Assembly: GCA_002706405.1 (NCBI GenBank)
Contig: PALN01000071.1
Coordinates: 1-44,797 of the forward strand
Source of the DNA: Rhodospirillaceae bacterium
Lineage (GTDB): Bacteria; Pseudomonadota; Alphaproteobacteria; Rhodospirillales; Casp-alpha2
Reading direction: 5' to 3'
Length of the DNA: 44,797 nucleotides
Within the stretch, counting starts at the first letter, position 1. Every line of letters begins with the position of its first letter. The notes below the pieces were generated by a model that worked only from the letters and a program-made list of their open reading frames with translations, was not told where the DNA came from and did no database searches. Positions 33,135 to 40,739 of this stretch are shown in pieces. Position numbers and translations under genes: made by a program.

Positions 33135-33163
33135 TTGACAGCGGCGGGTGTCGGAACTAATTT
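33135..33163 (+). promoter_or_regulatory. Sigma-70-type promoter for hpf-ptsN
   Basis: Consensus -35 TTGACA (33135-33140), a 17-base spacer, and -10 TAATTT (33158-33163) with three of six consensus positions. Transcription would start near 33170, giving a leader of about 190 bases to hpf. The perfect -35 and spacing argue for use; the -10 is weak. Confidence 0.45.
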
Positions 33164-33361
33164 CCGGGCCTTCGTCGAGGCGGACCGCCGAGCATGAATG
33201 AACCGGTCCCGCCATTGTCCTTTCGGCCGCTTGAGGCGGCCATCTGCGAGCCTGGGAAAGGGCCCGTCCGGCAAAGCGCCTAGAAGTGCATGTTTCGCCG
33301 GCCGGAAAGGTACCGACAGAACGGATTTACCATTGGAAAGAAGAAACGGCTAAGACCGGAC

Positions 33362-33943
33362 ATGGATATCACCGTTAAGGGAAAGAACCTGGACGTGGGC
33401 GACGCGCTGCGGACCCACGCGGAAGACCAGCTTACGGATGCGGTCACCAAGTACTTCGACCGCGCGTTGGAGGCCAATGTCGTGCTGTCCAAGGCAGGAC
33501 ATCTGTTCCAGGCTGAAATTTCAGTGCACCCCATGGGCGGCGTCGTCGTTCACGGGCGCGGCGCCAACGACGACCCCTATGCGGCCTTCGATCAGGCGGC
33601 GGAACGGATCGCCAAACAGCTTCGCCGCTATCACCGGCGCCTGACCAGCCATCACGAAAACATGGCCGCCCAGGAAAGTTTCCGGGCCCAGCATTTCGTG
33701 GTCCAGGCGGAACCGGATCACGAAGAACTGCCCGAAGAAGGGCAGCCGACAATTATCGCCGAATTGCCCACGGATATCCCGACCATGTCGGTCAGTGCCG
33801 CCGTTATGCGCATGGACCTGGCGGACGTCCGGGTTCAGATGTTCCGTGACAGCAAATCGGGACGCCTGAACGTCGTCTACCGGCGCGAAGACGGCAACAT
33901 CGGCTGGATCGATCCGGTCGACGGCCGCTCCGCCGACGCGTAA
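33362..33943 (+). CDS. hpf: Ribosome hibernation promoting factor, long form
   Basis: A 193-residue protein of the long HPF type. The N-terminal domain (1-100) has the MDITVKGKNLDVGDALRTH start and beta-alpha pattern of HPF/YfiA, and the C-terminal domain (about 135-190) has SVSAAVMRMDLADVRVQMF and the end VVYRREDGNIGWIDP, used for dimerisation. The long form joins two 70S ribosomes as 100S in stationary phase. The start at ATG 33362 fits the family; ribosome binding is weak. It lies in the conserved rpoN-hpf-ptsN order and likely shares a promoter with ptsN. Confidence 0.94.
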   Translation: MDITVKGKNLDVGDALRTHAEDQLTDAVTKYFDRALEANVVLSKAGHLFQAEISVHPMGGVVVHGRGANDDPYAAFDQAAERIAKQLRRYHRRLTSHHENMAAQESFRAQHFVVQAEPDHEELPEEGQPTIIAELPTDIPTMSVSAAVMRMDLADVRVQMFRDSKSGRLNVVYRREDGNIGWIDPVDGRSADA

Positions 33944-33994
33944 GGGTGCTTTGGGCGCCCCCGGAAGGCGTCCGCGAAAGGCAAAGGACTGGTT

Positions 33995-34459
33995 ATGGAA
34001 ATCCGCGACCTCCTCACCTCCGACAGCGTGATCGCCAACCTGCGCGTGACCAGCAAGAAGCAGGCGCTTCAGGAACTGGCGGGCGCCGTTGCGCGCGTCA
34101 CCGACCTGGACGAGCGCGCCGTGTTCGACGTGCTGATGGAACGGGAAAAGCTGGGCACGACCGGCGTGGGCAACGGCATCGCCATTCCCCACGGCAAGCT
34201 GCCCGGCCTGGACAAGCTCTACGGCATGTTCGCGCGCATGGAAAAGCCCATCGACTTCCAGGCCATCGACGACCAGCCCGTGGACCTGATTTTCCTGCTG
34301 CTGGCGCCGGAATCGGCGGGGGCGGACCATCTCAAGGCCCTGGCCCGGGTGTCTCGCTTGCTGCGCGACCGCGCGACCTGCGACAAGCTGCGCGGCACCG
34401 ACAATGCGGAAGCGCTGTTCGCCATTCTCAGCAATTCGGCGGACGTGCAGGCGGCCTGA
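33995..34459 (+). CDS. ptsN: PTS IIA-Ntr regulatory protein
   Basis: A 154-residue EIIA-Ntr. The phosphorylated histidine is H68 in GNGIAIPHGKLPGL. Also typical are LGTTGVGNG before it and PVDLIFLLLAPESAGADHLKAL after it. It accepts phosphate from NPr in the nitrogen PTS and regulates potassium uptake and sigma-54-dependent processes in other bacteria. AAAGGA lies seven bases before ATG 33995. It closes the rpoN-hpf-ptsN group and ends before a strong terminator. The last codons sit in an 18-base sequence that is repeated at 34533. Confidence 0.95.
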   Translation: MEIRDLLTSDSVIANLRVTSKKQALQELAGAVARVTDLDERAVFDVLMEREKLGTTGVGNGIAIPHGKLPGLDKLYGMFARMEKPIDFQAIDDQPVDLIFLLLAPESAGADHLKALARVSRLLRDRATCDKLRGTDNAEALFAILSNSADVQAA

Positions 34460-34550
34460 GCCGCCGAACGTCCGCTTACCGTTTAAACGCAGATCATCCA
34501 TCGCGGCGGTGCCGCTTGGCATCTGCGGCGTCCAGGCGGCCTGAGCCGCC
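34448..34550 (+). repeat. Direct 18-bp repeat spanning the ptsN stop, with hairpin potential
   Basis: CAGGCGGCCTGAGCCGCC occurs at 34448-34465, containing the ptsN stop TGA, and again at 34533-34550. Each copy can fold as GGCGGC-CTGA-GCCGCC. The bases just upstream of each copy are also similar (GCGGACGTG against GCGGCGTC). This suggests a short duplication of the ptsN 3' end. Confidence 0.5.
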
Positions 34551-34588
34551 CATCGCCGGGCCATCCAAGGAATGTTGTTTCGGCAAGC

Positions 34589-34617
34589 GCGGGGCCTTTT
34601 GGGCCCCGCCCGCTTTT
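34589..34617 (+). terminator. Intrinsic terminator after ptsN
   Basis: GCGGGGCC (34589-34596), loop TTTTG, GGCCCCGC (34602-34609): an 8-bp GC stem, followed by CCGCTTTT. It ends transcription on the plus strand and stands before the convergent DUF1150 gene. Confidence 0.7.
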
Positions 34618-34634
34618 GTGCCGTCAGGGGACGC

Positions 34635-34871
34635 CTAGTGAAGCGTGGCGACCGCGAAGTCGTTCTTGAAGGCCGTTGCTTCGGCCAGCTCCATGCTGTC
34701 CGCATGGCCCAGTTCCTCGCCGGACGCCGAATAGACGCTGTAGGACTGGCGGCCTTCGGCGGCCACGGGCTTCACGAAGACGATTTTGTCCGATCCCAGG
34801 GCAAGGAAATCCGTTCCCGACATGCGCCGCAGCGCCATGGCTTTGAAATTCGCAGGTGTTCTGTCTGTCAT
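34635..34871 (-). CDS. DUF1150 family protein, copy A
   Basis: A 78-residue protein of the DUF1150 family, small proteins found near heat-shock genes in alphaproteobacteria. Key block: DFLALGSDKIVFVKPV (21-36), then GEELGHADS (51-59). ATG 34871 is supported by GGGAG nine bases upstream; longer frames from 34971 and 34991 have no ribosome site. It aligns without gaps to copy B (35074-35310), 27 of 78 positions identical by eye. It lies 202 bases after copy B on the same strand, in the tail of the hsp20 group. Function unknown; a role in stress response is suggested by position only. Confidence 0.78.
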   Translation of the reverse strand: MTDRTPANFKAMALRRMSGTDFLALGSDKIVFVKPVAAEGRQSYSVYSASGEELGHADSMELAEATAFKNDFAVATLH

Positions 34872-35073
34872 CAGTCGTTCTCCCGACCGGCGGTCCCCGT
34901 TGCCCCGATGTTCTCCGGGACCCGAGATGGGTCTTCCTAAAGCCCTTTCTTGGGCCGGAGAGGAACCGCACGCAGCGCTCATTCTCGGCAAAAACGGTTA
35001 ACCGATCCTTTAACGAACGGAGAATTTTCGGGCGAACGGGTCGGGCGGCCGGGAATATTCGGCTGCCGCTCCG

Positions 35074-35310
35074 TCAGTGGACGGACACGGGCTCCAGGTC
35101 GTTCTGGCGCACGGTCACCTGGGCGACGGCCAGGCTGTCGGCATAGCCGAGCGGATGGCCGAAGGCGGAAAAGATGCCGTACACGGACTTGCCGTCGACC
35201 TCGATGGCCTTGACGAAGGCCGTGGTCTCTGCGCCCAGGGCCAGGAAATCCTCGGCCGTCAGGGCGTCCAGCACGGGTTGGCTGTGGGTGTCGGGGATAT
35301 TGGTGTTCAT
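35074..35310 (-). CDS. DUF1150 family protein, copy B
   Basis: A 78-residue paralogue of copy A with the same length and core (DFLALGAETTAFVKAI, then GHPLGYADSLAVAQ). AAGGAG lies before ATG 35310 at about nine bases. It is 131 bases behind hsp20 on the same strand. The two copies differ in net charge: copy A has more basic residues in its N-terminal part, copy B more acidic ones. Duplication and divergence are clear; the function of each is not known. Confidence 0.8.
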   Translation of the reverse strand: MNTNIPDTHSQPVLDALTAEDFLALGAETTAFVKAIEVDGKSVYGIFSAFGHPLGYADSLAVAQVTVRQNDLEPVSVH

Positions 35311-35441
35311 CGCTTGAAACTCCTTCTCTCGCCGCGCCCCGTTTTCCGGGCACGCGGCTTTAGGATTTCGTCAGGCGCCGCCTGGGTCTTCCGACGGCAT
35401 CCGGGCGGCGGGGGCGGATGCCGGGGGCGTGTCCGTGGGGC

Positions 35442-35903
35442 TTACTCCTCGGGGGCCACGTCGATGGTTTTGCCCGGTTTTTTCCGGGCACCGCCTTTTT
35501 CGATGGCGATGGTTTTCACTTCGGGCTCCGGCACATGGCGTTCAAGGTCGATGTGCAACAGCCCGTTGTCGAGATGGGCGCGCACGATCTCGATACCTTC
35601 GGCCAGGACGAAACTGCGCTGGAACTGGCGCGCCGCGATGCCGCGGTGCAGGTAAATGCGTTCTTCCCCGTCGTCCTGCTGCCGGCCGCGGATGACCAGC
35701 TGGTTCTCCTCCACGGTCACCGACAGGTCGTCGTCGGTGAACCCGGCAACGGCCAGCGTGATGCGCAGCAGATTGTCGCCCACCTGTTCGATATTGTACG
35801 GCGGATAGCCCTCGCCGGAGACCTTGGCGGCCTGGTCGAGCATGCGTTCGAAATGTTCGAAACCCAAAAGCAGGGGGCTGTTGAAGGCACCGAGCCGAGA
35901 CAT
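35442..35903 (-). CDS. Small heat-shock protein Hsp20 (IbpA-like)
   Basis: A 153-residue holdase that prevents aggregation of unfolding proteins. The alpha-crystallin domain (about 38-125) has YPPYNIEQVGDNLLRITLAVAGF, then LVIRGRQQ and YLHRGIAARQFQRSFVLAEGIE, with the closing HLDNGLLHIDLER strand; the C-terminal region contains KTIAIEK, an IxI-type motif, and a basic tail. ATG 35903 follows GAGGAG at about eight bases. The leader can fold the ribosome site into a hairpin (separate entry). It heads a minus-strand group with two DUF1150 genes. Confidence 0.94.
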   Translation of the reverse strand: MSRLGAFNSPLLLGFEHFERMLDQAAKVSGEGYPPYNIEQVGDNLLRITLAVAGFTDDDLSVTVEENQLVIRGRQQDDGEERIYLHRGIAARQFQRSFVLAEGIEIVRAHLDNGLLHIDLERHVPEPEVKTIAIEKGGARKKPGKTIDVAPEE

Positions 35904-35970
35904 GGGCGTTCTCCTCTGAATCCATGAGCGAAAACGGCCGAAGGACCCGCATAATCGCAGCACCCTTCGC
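35904..35970 (-). promoter_or_regulatory. ROSE-like RNA thermometer in hsp20 leader
   Basis: On the minus strand the predicted leader holds two hairpins. The first pairs CGAAGG (35964-35969 on plus coordinates) with CCTTCG (35939-35944). The second pairs TTCGCTC (35926-35932) with the ribosome-site segment GAGGAGAA (35909-35916), loop of nine bases, with a single G facing GA. The left arm contains UCGCU, fitting the UYGCU motif that masks AGGA in ROSE elements of alphaproteobacterial small heat-shock genes. Heat would open it. Only two stems are seen, fewer than in some ROSE elements. Confidence 0.5.
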
Positions 35971-35976
35971 AACTCT

Positions 35977-36005
35977 TAATTTGGCAGGAAAAGCGCCCCT
36001 GTCAA
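35977..36005 (-). promoter_or_regulatory. Candidate hsp20 promoter
   Basis: On the minus strand TTGACA (36005-36000), 17-base spacer, then AAATTA (35982-35977). A start near 35970 coincides with the left foot of the first leader hairpin. The -10 is poor for housekeeping sigma, so a heat-shock sigma factor may be involved; I cannot decide. Confidence 0.33.
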
Positions 36006-36006
36006 T

Positions 36007-36026
36007 GGCCGGGCCGCGGCCCGGCC
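36007..36026. repeat. Perfect 20-bp GC palindrome between M14 and hsp20 genes
   Basis: GGCCGGGCCGCGGCCCGGCC is self-complementary over 20 bases. It lies 11 bases past the M14 stop and just before the hsp20 promoter candidate on the minus strand. It can fold as a stem that would separate the two transcripts, but the T-rich part only comes about 14 bases later. Confidence 0.5.
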
Positions 36027-36036
36027 CCACCCGGGG

Positions 36037-36993
36037 TCAGCCGACGACGCGGGCCAGGCGGACCGCCGTGCCGCCCTTGTTCAGGCGCCGCGACGGCATG
36101 ATCAGCACGCAATCGTCGTGCGGCGTGACGACGGGGTCGTCGCCGTCGTAGCCCAGCACCGTGCCGGCCTTGGCGATCGTCTCAAGCCCGCGAAAGTCTT
36201 CGACGAAGCGGAAGCGGTCGGACTTGATGGTCACCGGATGGGTGACCTCGACGATTTTCTGCTTGGGCGGCGTGGGGCCCAGATGGGGGCCCGCGAAATC
36301 CATGTCCACGGCCCCGGTATAGAGCAGGAAACGAAGCGCCGTTTCCTTGGCCATGGTTTCCGACGATTTTTCCCAATGCTGGCCGCATTCGACCAGAAGC
36401 GCGTCCCTGGGCGAGGCTTCGTTGCGGAAATCCGCATAATCGCGCATGCGGCGGCCGGCGGCGTGGCCTTCGTCCATGACCACCAGTTCCGGCACGCCGA
36501 CCCCTTCGGCCAGCTTGCGCCCCTTGTCGAGGGGGCCGCACAGCATCAAGGCCCCCGTGGCGTGCTGCATGGAATGGATGTCGAGAAGCCGGTCGACCGT
36601 GTCGAGGAACGGGCGCACTTCCCGCGCGCGGGTCAATTCGATGGATTGGCGCGGGCCGTCCAGGGTTTCGGCGTCCCACAGGCGGTTGAAATCCTCTTCC
36701 ACGAAGCGCGATGCCAGGGGGGCTGCCGGATCGAAGCGCGTATAGGCGGCGACGTTCATGAAGCCCAAGGACAACCGCCCCCGCTTGGGACGCACGCCCA
36801 GCTTCATCAGCCAGTCCAGGGCAATCGCGCCGCACAGCTCGTTGCCGTGGACGACCGCGGTGATCATGACGTGAGGGCCCGGTTCGGCGGCCTCGAAGCT
36901 GGTGATGTAATCGATCCCCGTATTGCCCGCTTTGTAGGGGCTGATATCGGGAGCCTGGAGCTGGACGGGATATTCGGCGTCGGCGGGCGTCAT
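36037..36993 (-). CDS. M14-type succinylglutamate desuccinylase/aspartoacylase family protein
   Basis: A 318-residue zinc hydrolase of the aspartoacylase/desuccinylase branch of M14. The zinc pair is seen in VVHGNELCG (His and Glu), and the third ligand lies in LLDIHSMQ. Also present are GFMNVAAYTRF and ALLVECGQHWE, where the glutamate fits the catalytic position. It would cleave an N-acyl amino acid. ATG 36993 follows TAAGGA at five bases; an ATG at 37038 lacks support. It is divergent from the oligopeptide ABC operon, with 166 bases between them and a shared promoter region, suggesting a linked role in peptide or amide use. Confidence 0.84.
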   Translation of the reverse strand: MTPADAEYPVQLQAPDISPYKAGNTGIDYITSFEAAEPGPHVMITAVVHGNELCGAIALDWLMKLGVRPKRGRLSLGFMNVAAYTRFDPAAPLASRFVEEDFNRLWDAETLDGPRQSIELTRAREVRPFLDTVDRLLDIHSMQHATGALMLCGPLDKGRKLAEGVGVPELVVMDEGHAAGRRMRDYADFRNEASPRDALLVECGQHWEKSSETMAKETALRFLLYTGAVDMDFAGPHLGPTPPKQKIVEVTHPVTIKSDRFRFVEDFRGLETIAKAGTVLGYDGDDPVVTPHDDCVLIMPSRRLNKGGTAVRLARVVG

Positions 36994-37159
36994 GGCGGTC
37001 CTTAGCGGCGGAATAAAGGGACCATATCGAACGATCAAAGCCCGCCGAGGTCAAGTGCGGAACACCACCTGGCGGCGATGCTTGTCGGCGGCGCGGGTTT
37101 GATGCAACATGATTTCCAACTCCGGGCGAAACGATCCGGACCTAGCAGGGAGCTAAAAA

Positions 37160-38755
37160 ATGAATTTCCGTAAATCGATGACCGCGGCTGCGGTCGGACT
37201 TTGCCTGAGCGTCGGCTTCGGCGCGGCCGTTCAGGCGCAGACCATCACCATCGGGCTCGGCACGGAGCCGACCTCGATCGACCCGCACTATCACAACCTG
37301 GGTCCCAACAACCAGATCGCCCAGCACATCTTTTCCCGCCTGATGGAACAAGACCACAAGCAGCGCTTGCTGCCGGGCCTGGCCACGGAATGGAAACCGG
37401 TCGACGACACGACCTGGGAATTCAAACTGCGCCAGGGCGTGAAGTTCCATGACGGATCGGAATTCAACGTCGACGACGTGATCTTTTCCATGGAGCGCGC
37501 GGCGGCCCATCCGAACGCCAAGTCGAGCTTCAAGGTCTTCAGCCACAGCGGCGGCAAGACCTATGAGCGCGTCGACGACTACACGCTGCGCGTCAAGACG
37601 CCGGAACCCTATCCCCTGATGGCGGTCGATCTGTCCAACGTTCATATCGTGTCCGACAAGGCCAAGGGCCATTGGGAAGGCGACTTCAACAACGGCAGCC
37701 AGGCGGCCGGCACGGGCCCCTACAAGTTCGTCAAGTGGATCAAGGGCGAGGTTCTGGAGTTCGAACGCAACGAGGATTATTGGGGCAAGAAACCCCATTG
37801 GAAGTCCGTCGTGATCAAGCCGATCAAATCGGCGCCGTCGCGTCTGGCGGCCTTGCTCGCCGGGGACGTGGACTTCATCGACCAAGTGCCGACGATCGAC
37901 GTGGCGGGGCTCAAGAAAAACCCCAAGATTTCTCTCAGCCAGGGCATCTCCAACCGGGTGATCTATCTTCACCTGGACCAGTACCGCGACGTCACGCCCT
38001 TCGCCAAGGGCCCGAACGGGGAGGAAATCAAGAACCCGTTCAAGGATGTGCGTGTGCGCAAGGCGATTTCCAAGGCCATCAACCGCGATCTGATCATCGA
38101 GCGGGTCATGGAAGGCATCGCCGTGAAGGCGGGCCAGCTTCTGCCCGACGGCTTCTTCGGCGTGTCCGACAAGCTGAAGCCCGATGAATACGATCCCGAA
38201 GGCGCCAAGAAGCTGTTGGCCGAAGCGGGATATCCCAACGGCTTCCAGACCACCCTGCACGGTCCCAACGACCGCTACATCAACGACGCCAAGATCGTCG
38301 AGGCGGTGGCCCAGATGCTGTCGCGCATCGGGATCAAGACGACCCCGGATACCATGCCGAAAAGCGTGTTCTTCAAACGCGGCAAGAACGGCGGGCCGGC
38401 CAAGCCGCCCGAATTCTCGTTCCTGCTGGTCGGCTGGGGCTCGGGCACGGGCGAGGCATCGTCGCCGCTGCGCTCGTTGCTCACGACCTATGACAAGGCC
38501 AAGGGCAACGGCTCGTCCAACCGGGGCCTCTATTCCAGCGCCAAGATGGAAGCCGTCCTGAACAAGGCTCTCGCTACGGTCGACGATACCAAGCGGGCGG
38601 CGCTGTTGGCCGAGGCCACGGAAATCGCCATCGGCGAGGACATGGGCCTGATCCCGCTGCACTACCAGGTCAACACCTGGGCGGCGAAAAAGGGCATCAA
38701 GTACCAGGCGCGCACCGACGAGCGCACGGTCTCCTACGACATCCTGCCCGAATAG
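37160..38755 (+). CDS. Oligopeptide/dipeptide ABC transporter substrate-binding protein
   Basis: A 531-residue exported binding protein of the SBP_bac_5 family. Signal peptide to about residue 27 (core AAVGLCLSVGFGAAV, cut after VQA). Blocks typical of the family: TEPTSIDPHYHN, then PGLATEWKPVDDTTWEFKLRQGVKFHDGSEF and GTGPYKFVKW, and the second-domain VRKAISKAINR. It presents peptides to the permeases encoded next. AGGGAG is nine bases before ATG 37160. First gene of a five-gene importer plus an amidohydrolase. The specificity could be dipeptides, oligopeptides or related ligands. Confidence 0.93.
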   Translation: MNFRKSMTAAAVGLCLSVGFGAAVQAQTITIGLGTEPTSIDPHYHNLGPNNQIAQHIFSRLMEQDHKQRLLPGLATEWKPVDDTTWEFKLRQGVKFHDGSEFNVDDVIFSMERAAAHPNAKSSFKVFSHSGGKTYERVDDYTLRVKTPEPYPLMAVDLSNVHIVSDKAKGHWEGDFNNGSQAAGTGPYKFVKWIKGEVLEFERNEDYWGKKPHWKSVVIKPIKSAPSRLAALLAGDVDFIDQVPTIDVAGLKKNPKISLSQGISNRVIYLHLDQYRDVTPFAKGPNGEEIKNPFKDVRVRKAISKAINRDLIIERVMEGIAVKAGQLLPDGFFGVSDKLKPDEYDPEGAKKLLAEAGYPNGFQTTLHGPNDRYINDAKIVEAVAQMLSRIGIKTTPDTMPKSVFFKRGKNGGPAKPPEFSFLLVGWGSGTGEASSPLRSLLTTYDKAKGNGSSNRGLYSSAKMEAVLNKALATVDDTKRAALLAEATEIAIGEDMGLIPLHYQVNTWAAKKGIKYQARTDERTVSYDILPE

Positions 38756-38821
38756 AGGCGGAACCGGGAACACGGGGGCGGCCAGCGGCGCGCCGCCCCC
38801 CACGCCCGGCTGGGGGCATTC

Positions 38822-39799
38822 ATGACCGTTTTCATCATCCGCCGGCTTATGCAGAGCCTTGCTGTCGTCCTGGTGATGTCGTTCATCGTGTTCGGCGGGG
38901 TCAACATCGTCGGCGACCCGGTCGAGATGATGGTGTCCGACGAGGCGACCCAGGAGGAGCGCGAGAAAGTCATCCGCTCCATGGGGCTCGATAAACCCTG
39001 GTACGTGCAGTACGGGCGCTTCGTCGCCGGCGCGCTCGAGGGCAATCTCGGCAAGTCATTCGTCTATGGCGAACCGGCCCTGGAAATCATCATCCATCGC
39101 ATTCCCGCGACCTTCGAACTGGCCCTGGCGGCGTTGCTGCTGGCGATCGTCATCGGCATCCCGCTCGGCGTTTATGCCGGGCTGAAACCGGATACCGTCG
39201 CCTCCAAATCGATCATGGCCGGATCGATCCTGGGGTTCTCGCTGCCGACCTTCTGGGTCGGGCTGATGTTCATCATGGTGTTCGCGGTGATCCTCGGCTG
39301 GCTGCCGTCGACGGGGCGCGGCGACACGGTGCCCTTGCTCGGCATCGACGTCAGCTTCCTGACCCTGGACGGTCTCGCCCATCTGTTCCTGCCGGCGCTC
39401 AATCTGGCCCTGTTCAAGATTTCCCTGGTCATTCGACTGGCCCGCGCCGGCACGCGCGAAGTCGTCCACCAGGACTACATCAAATTCGCCCGCGCCAAGG
39501 GCCTGACCAACAGCCGGGTCGTGCTGGTGCATCTGATGAAGAACATCATGATTCCCGTGGTCACGGTGCTGGGGCTTGAATTCGGCGGCCTGATCGCGTT
39601 TTCCGTGGTCACGGAATCGGTCTTCGCCTGGCCCGGCATGGGCAAGCTGATCATCGACAGCATCCAATCCCTCGACCGTCCGGTGATCGTCGCCTACCTG
39701 ATGATCATCGTGCTCATCTTCGTCATCATCAATCTGGTGGTCGACGTTCTGTATTCCATCCTGGATCCGCGGGTCCGGCTATCGGAAATGAAATCATGA
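38822..39799 (+). CDS. ABC transporter permease (DppB/OppB type)
   Basis: A 325-residue inner-membrane permease. About six helices are visible, the first at residues 8-28. The EAA-type loop HQDYIKFARAKGLTNSRVVLVHLMKN contacts the ATPases, and FPGMGKL-like VFAWPGMGKLIIDSI is typical of DppB. The 66-base gap after the binding-protein gene carries no terminator. Its stop overlaps the next start by ATGA, coupling translation. DppB-type permeases pair with DppC in a heterodimer. Confidence 0.94.
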   Translation: MTVFIIRRLMQSLAVVLVMSFIVFGGVNIVGDPVEMMVSDEATQEEREKVIRSMGLDKPWYVQYGRFVAGALEGNLGKSFVYGEPALEIIIHRIPATFELALAALLLAIVIGIPLGVYAGLKPDTVASKSIMAGSILGFSLPTFWVGLMFIMVFAVILGWLPSTGRGDTVPLLGIDVSFLTLDGLAHLFLPALNLALFKISLVIRLARAGTREVVHQDYIKFARAKGLTNSRVVLVHLMKNIMIPVVTVLGLEFGGLIAFSVVTESVFAWPGMGKLIIDSIQSLDRPVIVAYLMIIVLIFVIINLVVDVLYSILDPRVRLSEMKS

Positions 39800-40722
39800 G
39801 TGAGACCGCCGCACCACCGGCCGTGCCGGCCCCTGCCGACGCGGGCAAGGTGGAAACGCCGTTCCACCGCTTCTGCCGCGACTTCGCGGAAAGCCGCGTC
39901 GCCACCGCGGCCCTGGCGGTGCTCGCGGCGATCATTCTGCTCGCCCTGTTCGCCCCCTGGGTCGCGCCGACAGATCCCTACGACCTGGCCAGCGTCAGCA
40001 TCCTCGACAGCAAGCTGAAGCCGGGCAGCCAGTCCATGGACGGTCTGACCTATTGGCTGGGCACGGACGGTGCCGGACGCGATCTGGTCTCGGCCATCAT
40101 CTACGGGCTGCGCATCTCGCTCGGCGTCGGCGTGATGTCGGGGGTGTTCGCGCTCTGCATCGGCACGGCGGTCGGGCTGGCGGCGGCCTATTTCGGCGGC
40201 CGCATCGATACCTTCATCATGCGCGTGGTCGATATTCAGCTGTCCTTTCCGGCGATCCTCATCGCGCTGATCCTGCTGGCGATCCTGGGCAAGGGCGTGG
40301 ACAAGATCACCATCGCGCTGGTCATCGCGCAATGGGCCTATTACGCCCGCACCGTGCGCGCCTCGGCCCTGGTCGAACGCAACAAGGAATATATCGAGGC
40401 GGCGCAGTGTCTGGCGCTCGGCCATAACCGCATCGTGTTCCGCCATTTGTTTCCCAACTGCCTGCCGCCCTTGATCGTGGTCGGCACGATTCAGACCGCC
40501 CACGCGATTTCGCTGGAAGCGACGCTCAGCTTCCTCGGCGTCGGCCTGCCGATTTCGGAGCCGTCCCTGGGCCTGCTGATCTCCAACGGCTTCGACTTCA
40601 TGCTGTCGGGCCTGTACTGGATCAGCTTCTTCCCGGGCGTGGCCCTGCTCGTCACCATCGTCTCCATCAATCTGGTCGGCGACCAGTTGCGCGACGTCCT
40701 CAACCCGCGCCTGCAGAAATAG
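39796..40722 (+). CDS. ABC transporter permease (DppC/OppC type)
   Basis: A 308-residue permease with a short cytoplasmic N-terminus (Ala/Pro-rich) and about six helices. DppC hallmarks: YWLGTDGAGRDLVSAIIYGLRISL and the EAA loop VERNKEYIEAAQCLALGHNRIVFRHLFPN, then LEATLSFLGVGLPISEPSLG. The C-terminus NLVGDQLRDVLNPRLQK is typical. Coupled to the preceding gene (ATGA) and 17 bases before the first ATPase. Confidence 0.95.
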   Translation: MSETAAPPAVPAPADAGKVETPFHRFCRDFAESRVATAALAVLAAIILLALFAPWVAPTDPYDLASVSILDSKLKPGSQSMDGLTYWLGTDGAGRDLVSAIIYGLRISLGVGVMSGVFALCIGTAVGLAAAYFGGRIDTFIMRVVDIQLSFPAILIALILLAILGKGVDKITIALVIAQWAYYARTVRASALVERNKEYIEAAQCLALGHNRIVFRHLFPNCLPPLIVVGTIQTAHAISLEATLSFLGVGLPISEPSLGLLISNGFDFMLSGLYWISFFPGVALLVTIVSINLVGDQLRDVLNPRLQK

Positions 40723-40739
40723 GAGCGCGAGATCACACC

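Larger units (their letters stand above)
33039..33361. other. 323-bp region between rpoN and hpf
   Basis: No convincing gene is present. It contains a 14-bp palindrome at 33072-33085, an AT-rich patch to about 33105, and a TTGACA promoter candidate at 33135-33163. An open frame starting at 33290 reads in phase into hpf, but its first residues have no family support. Confidence 0.55.
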
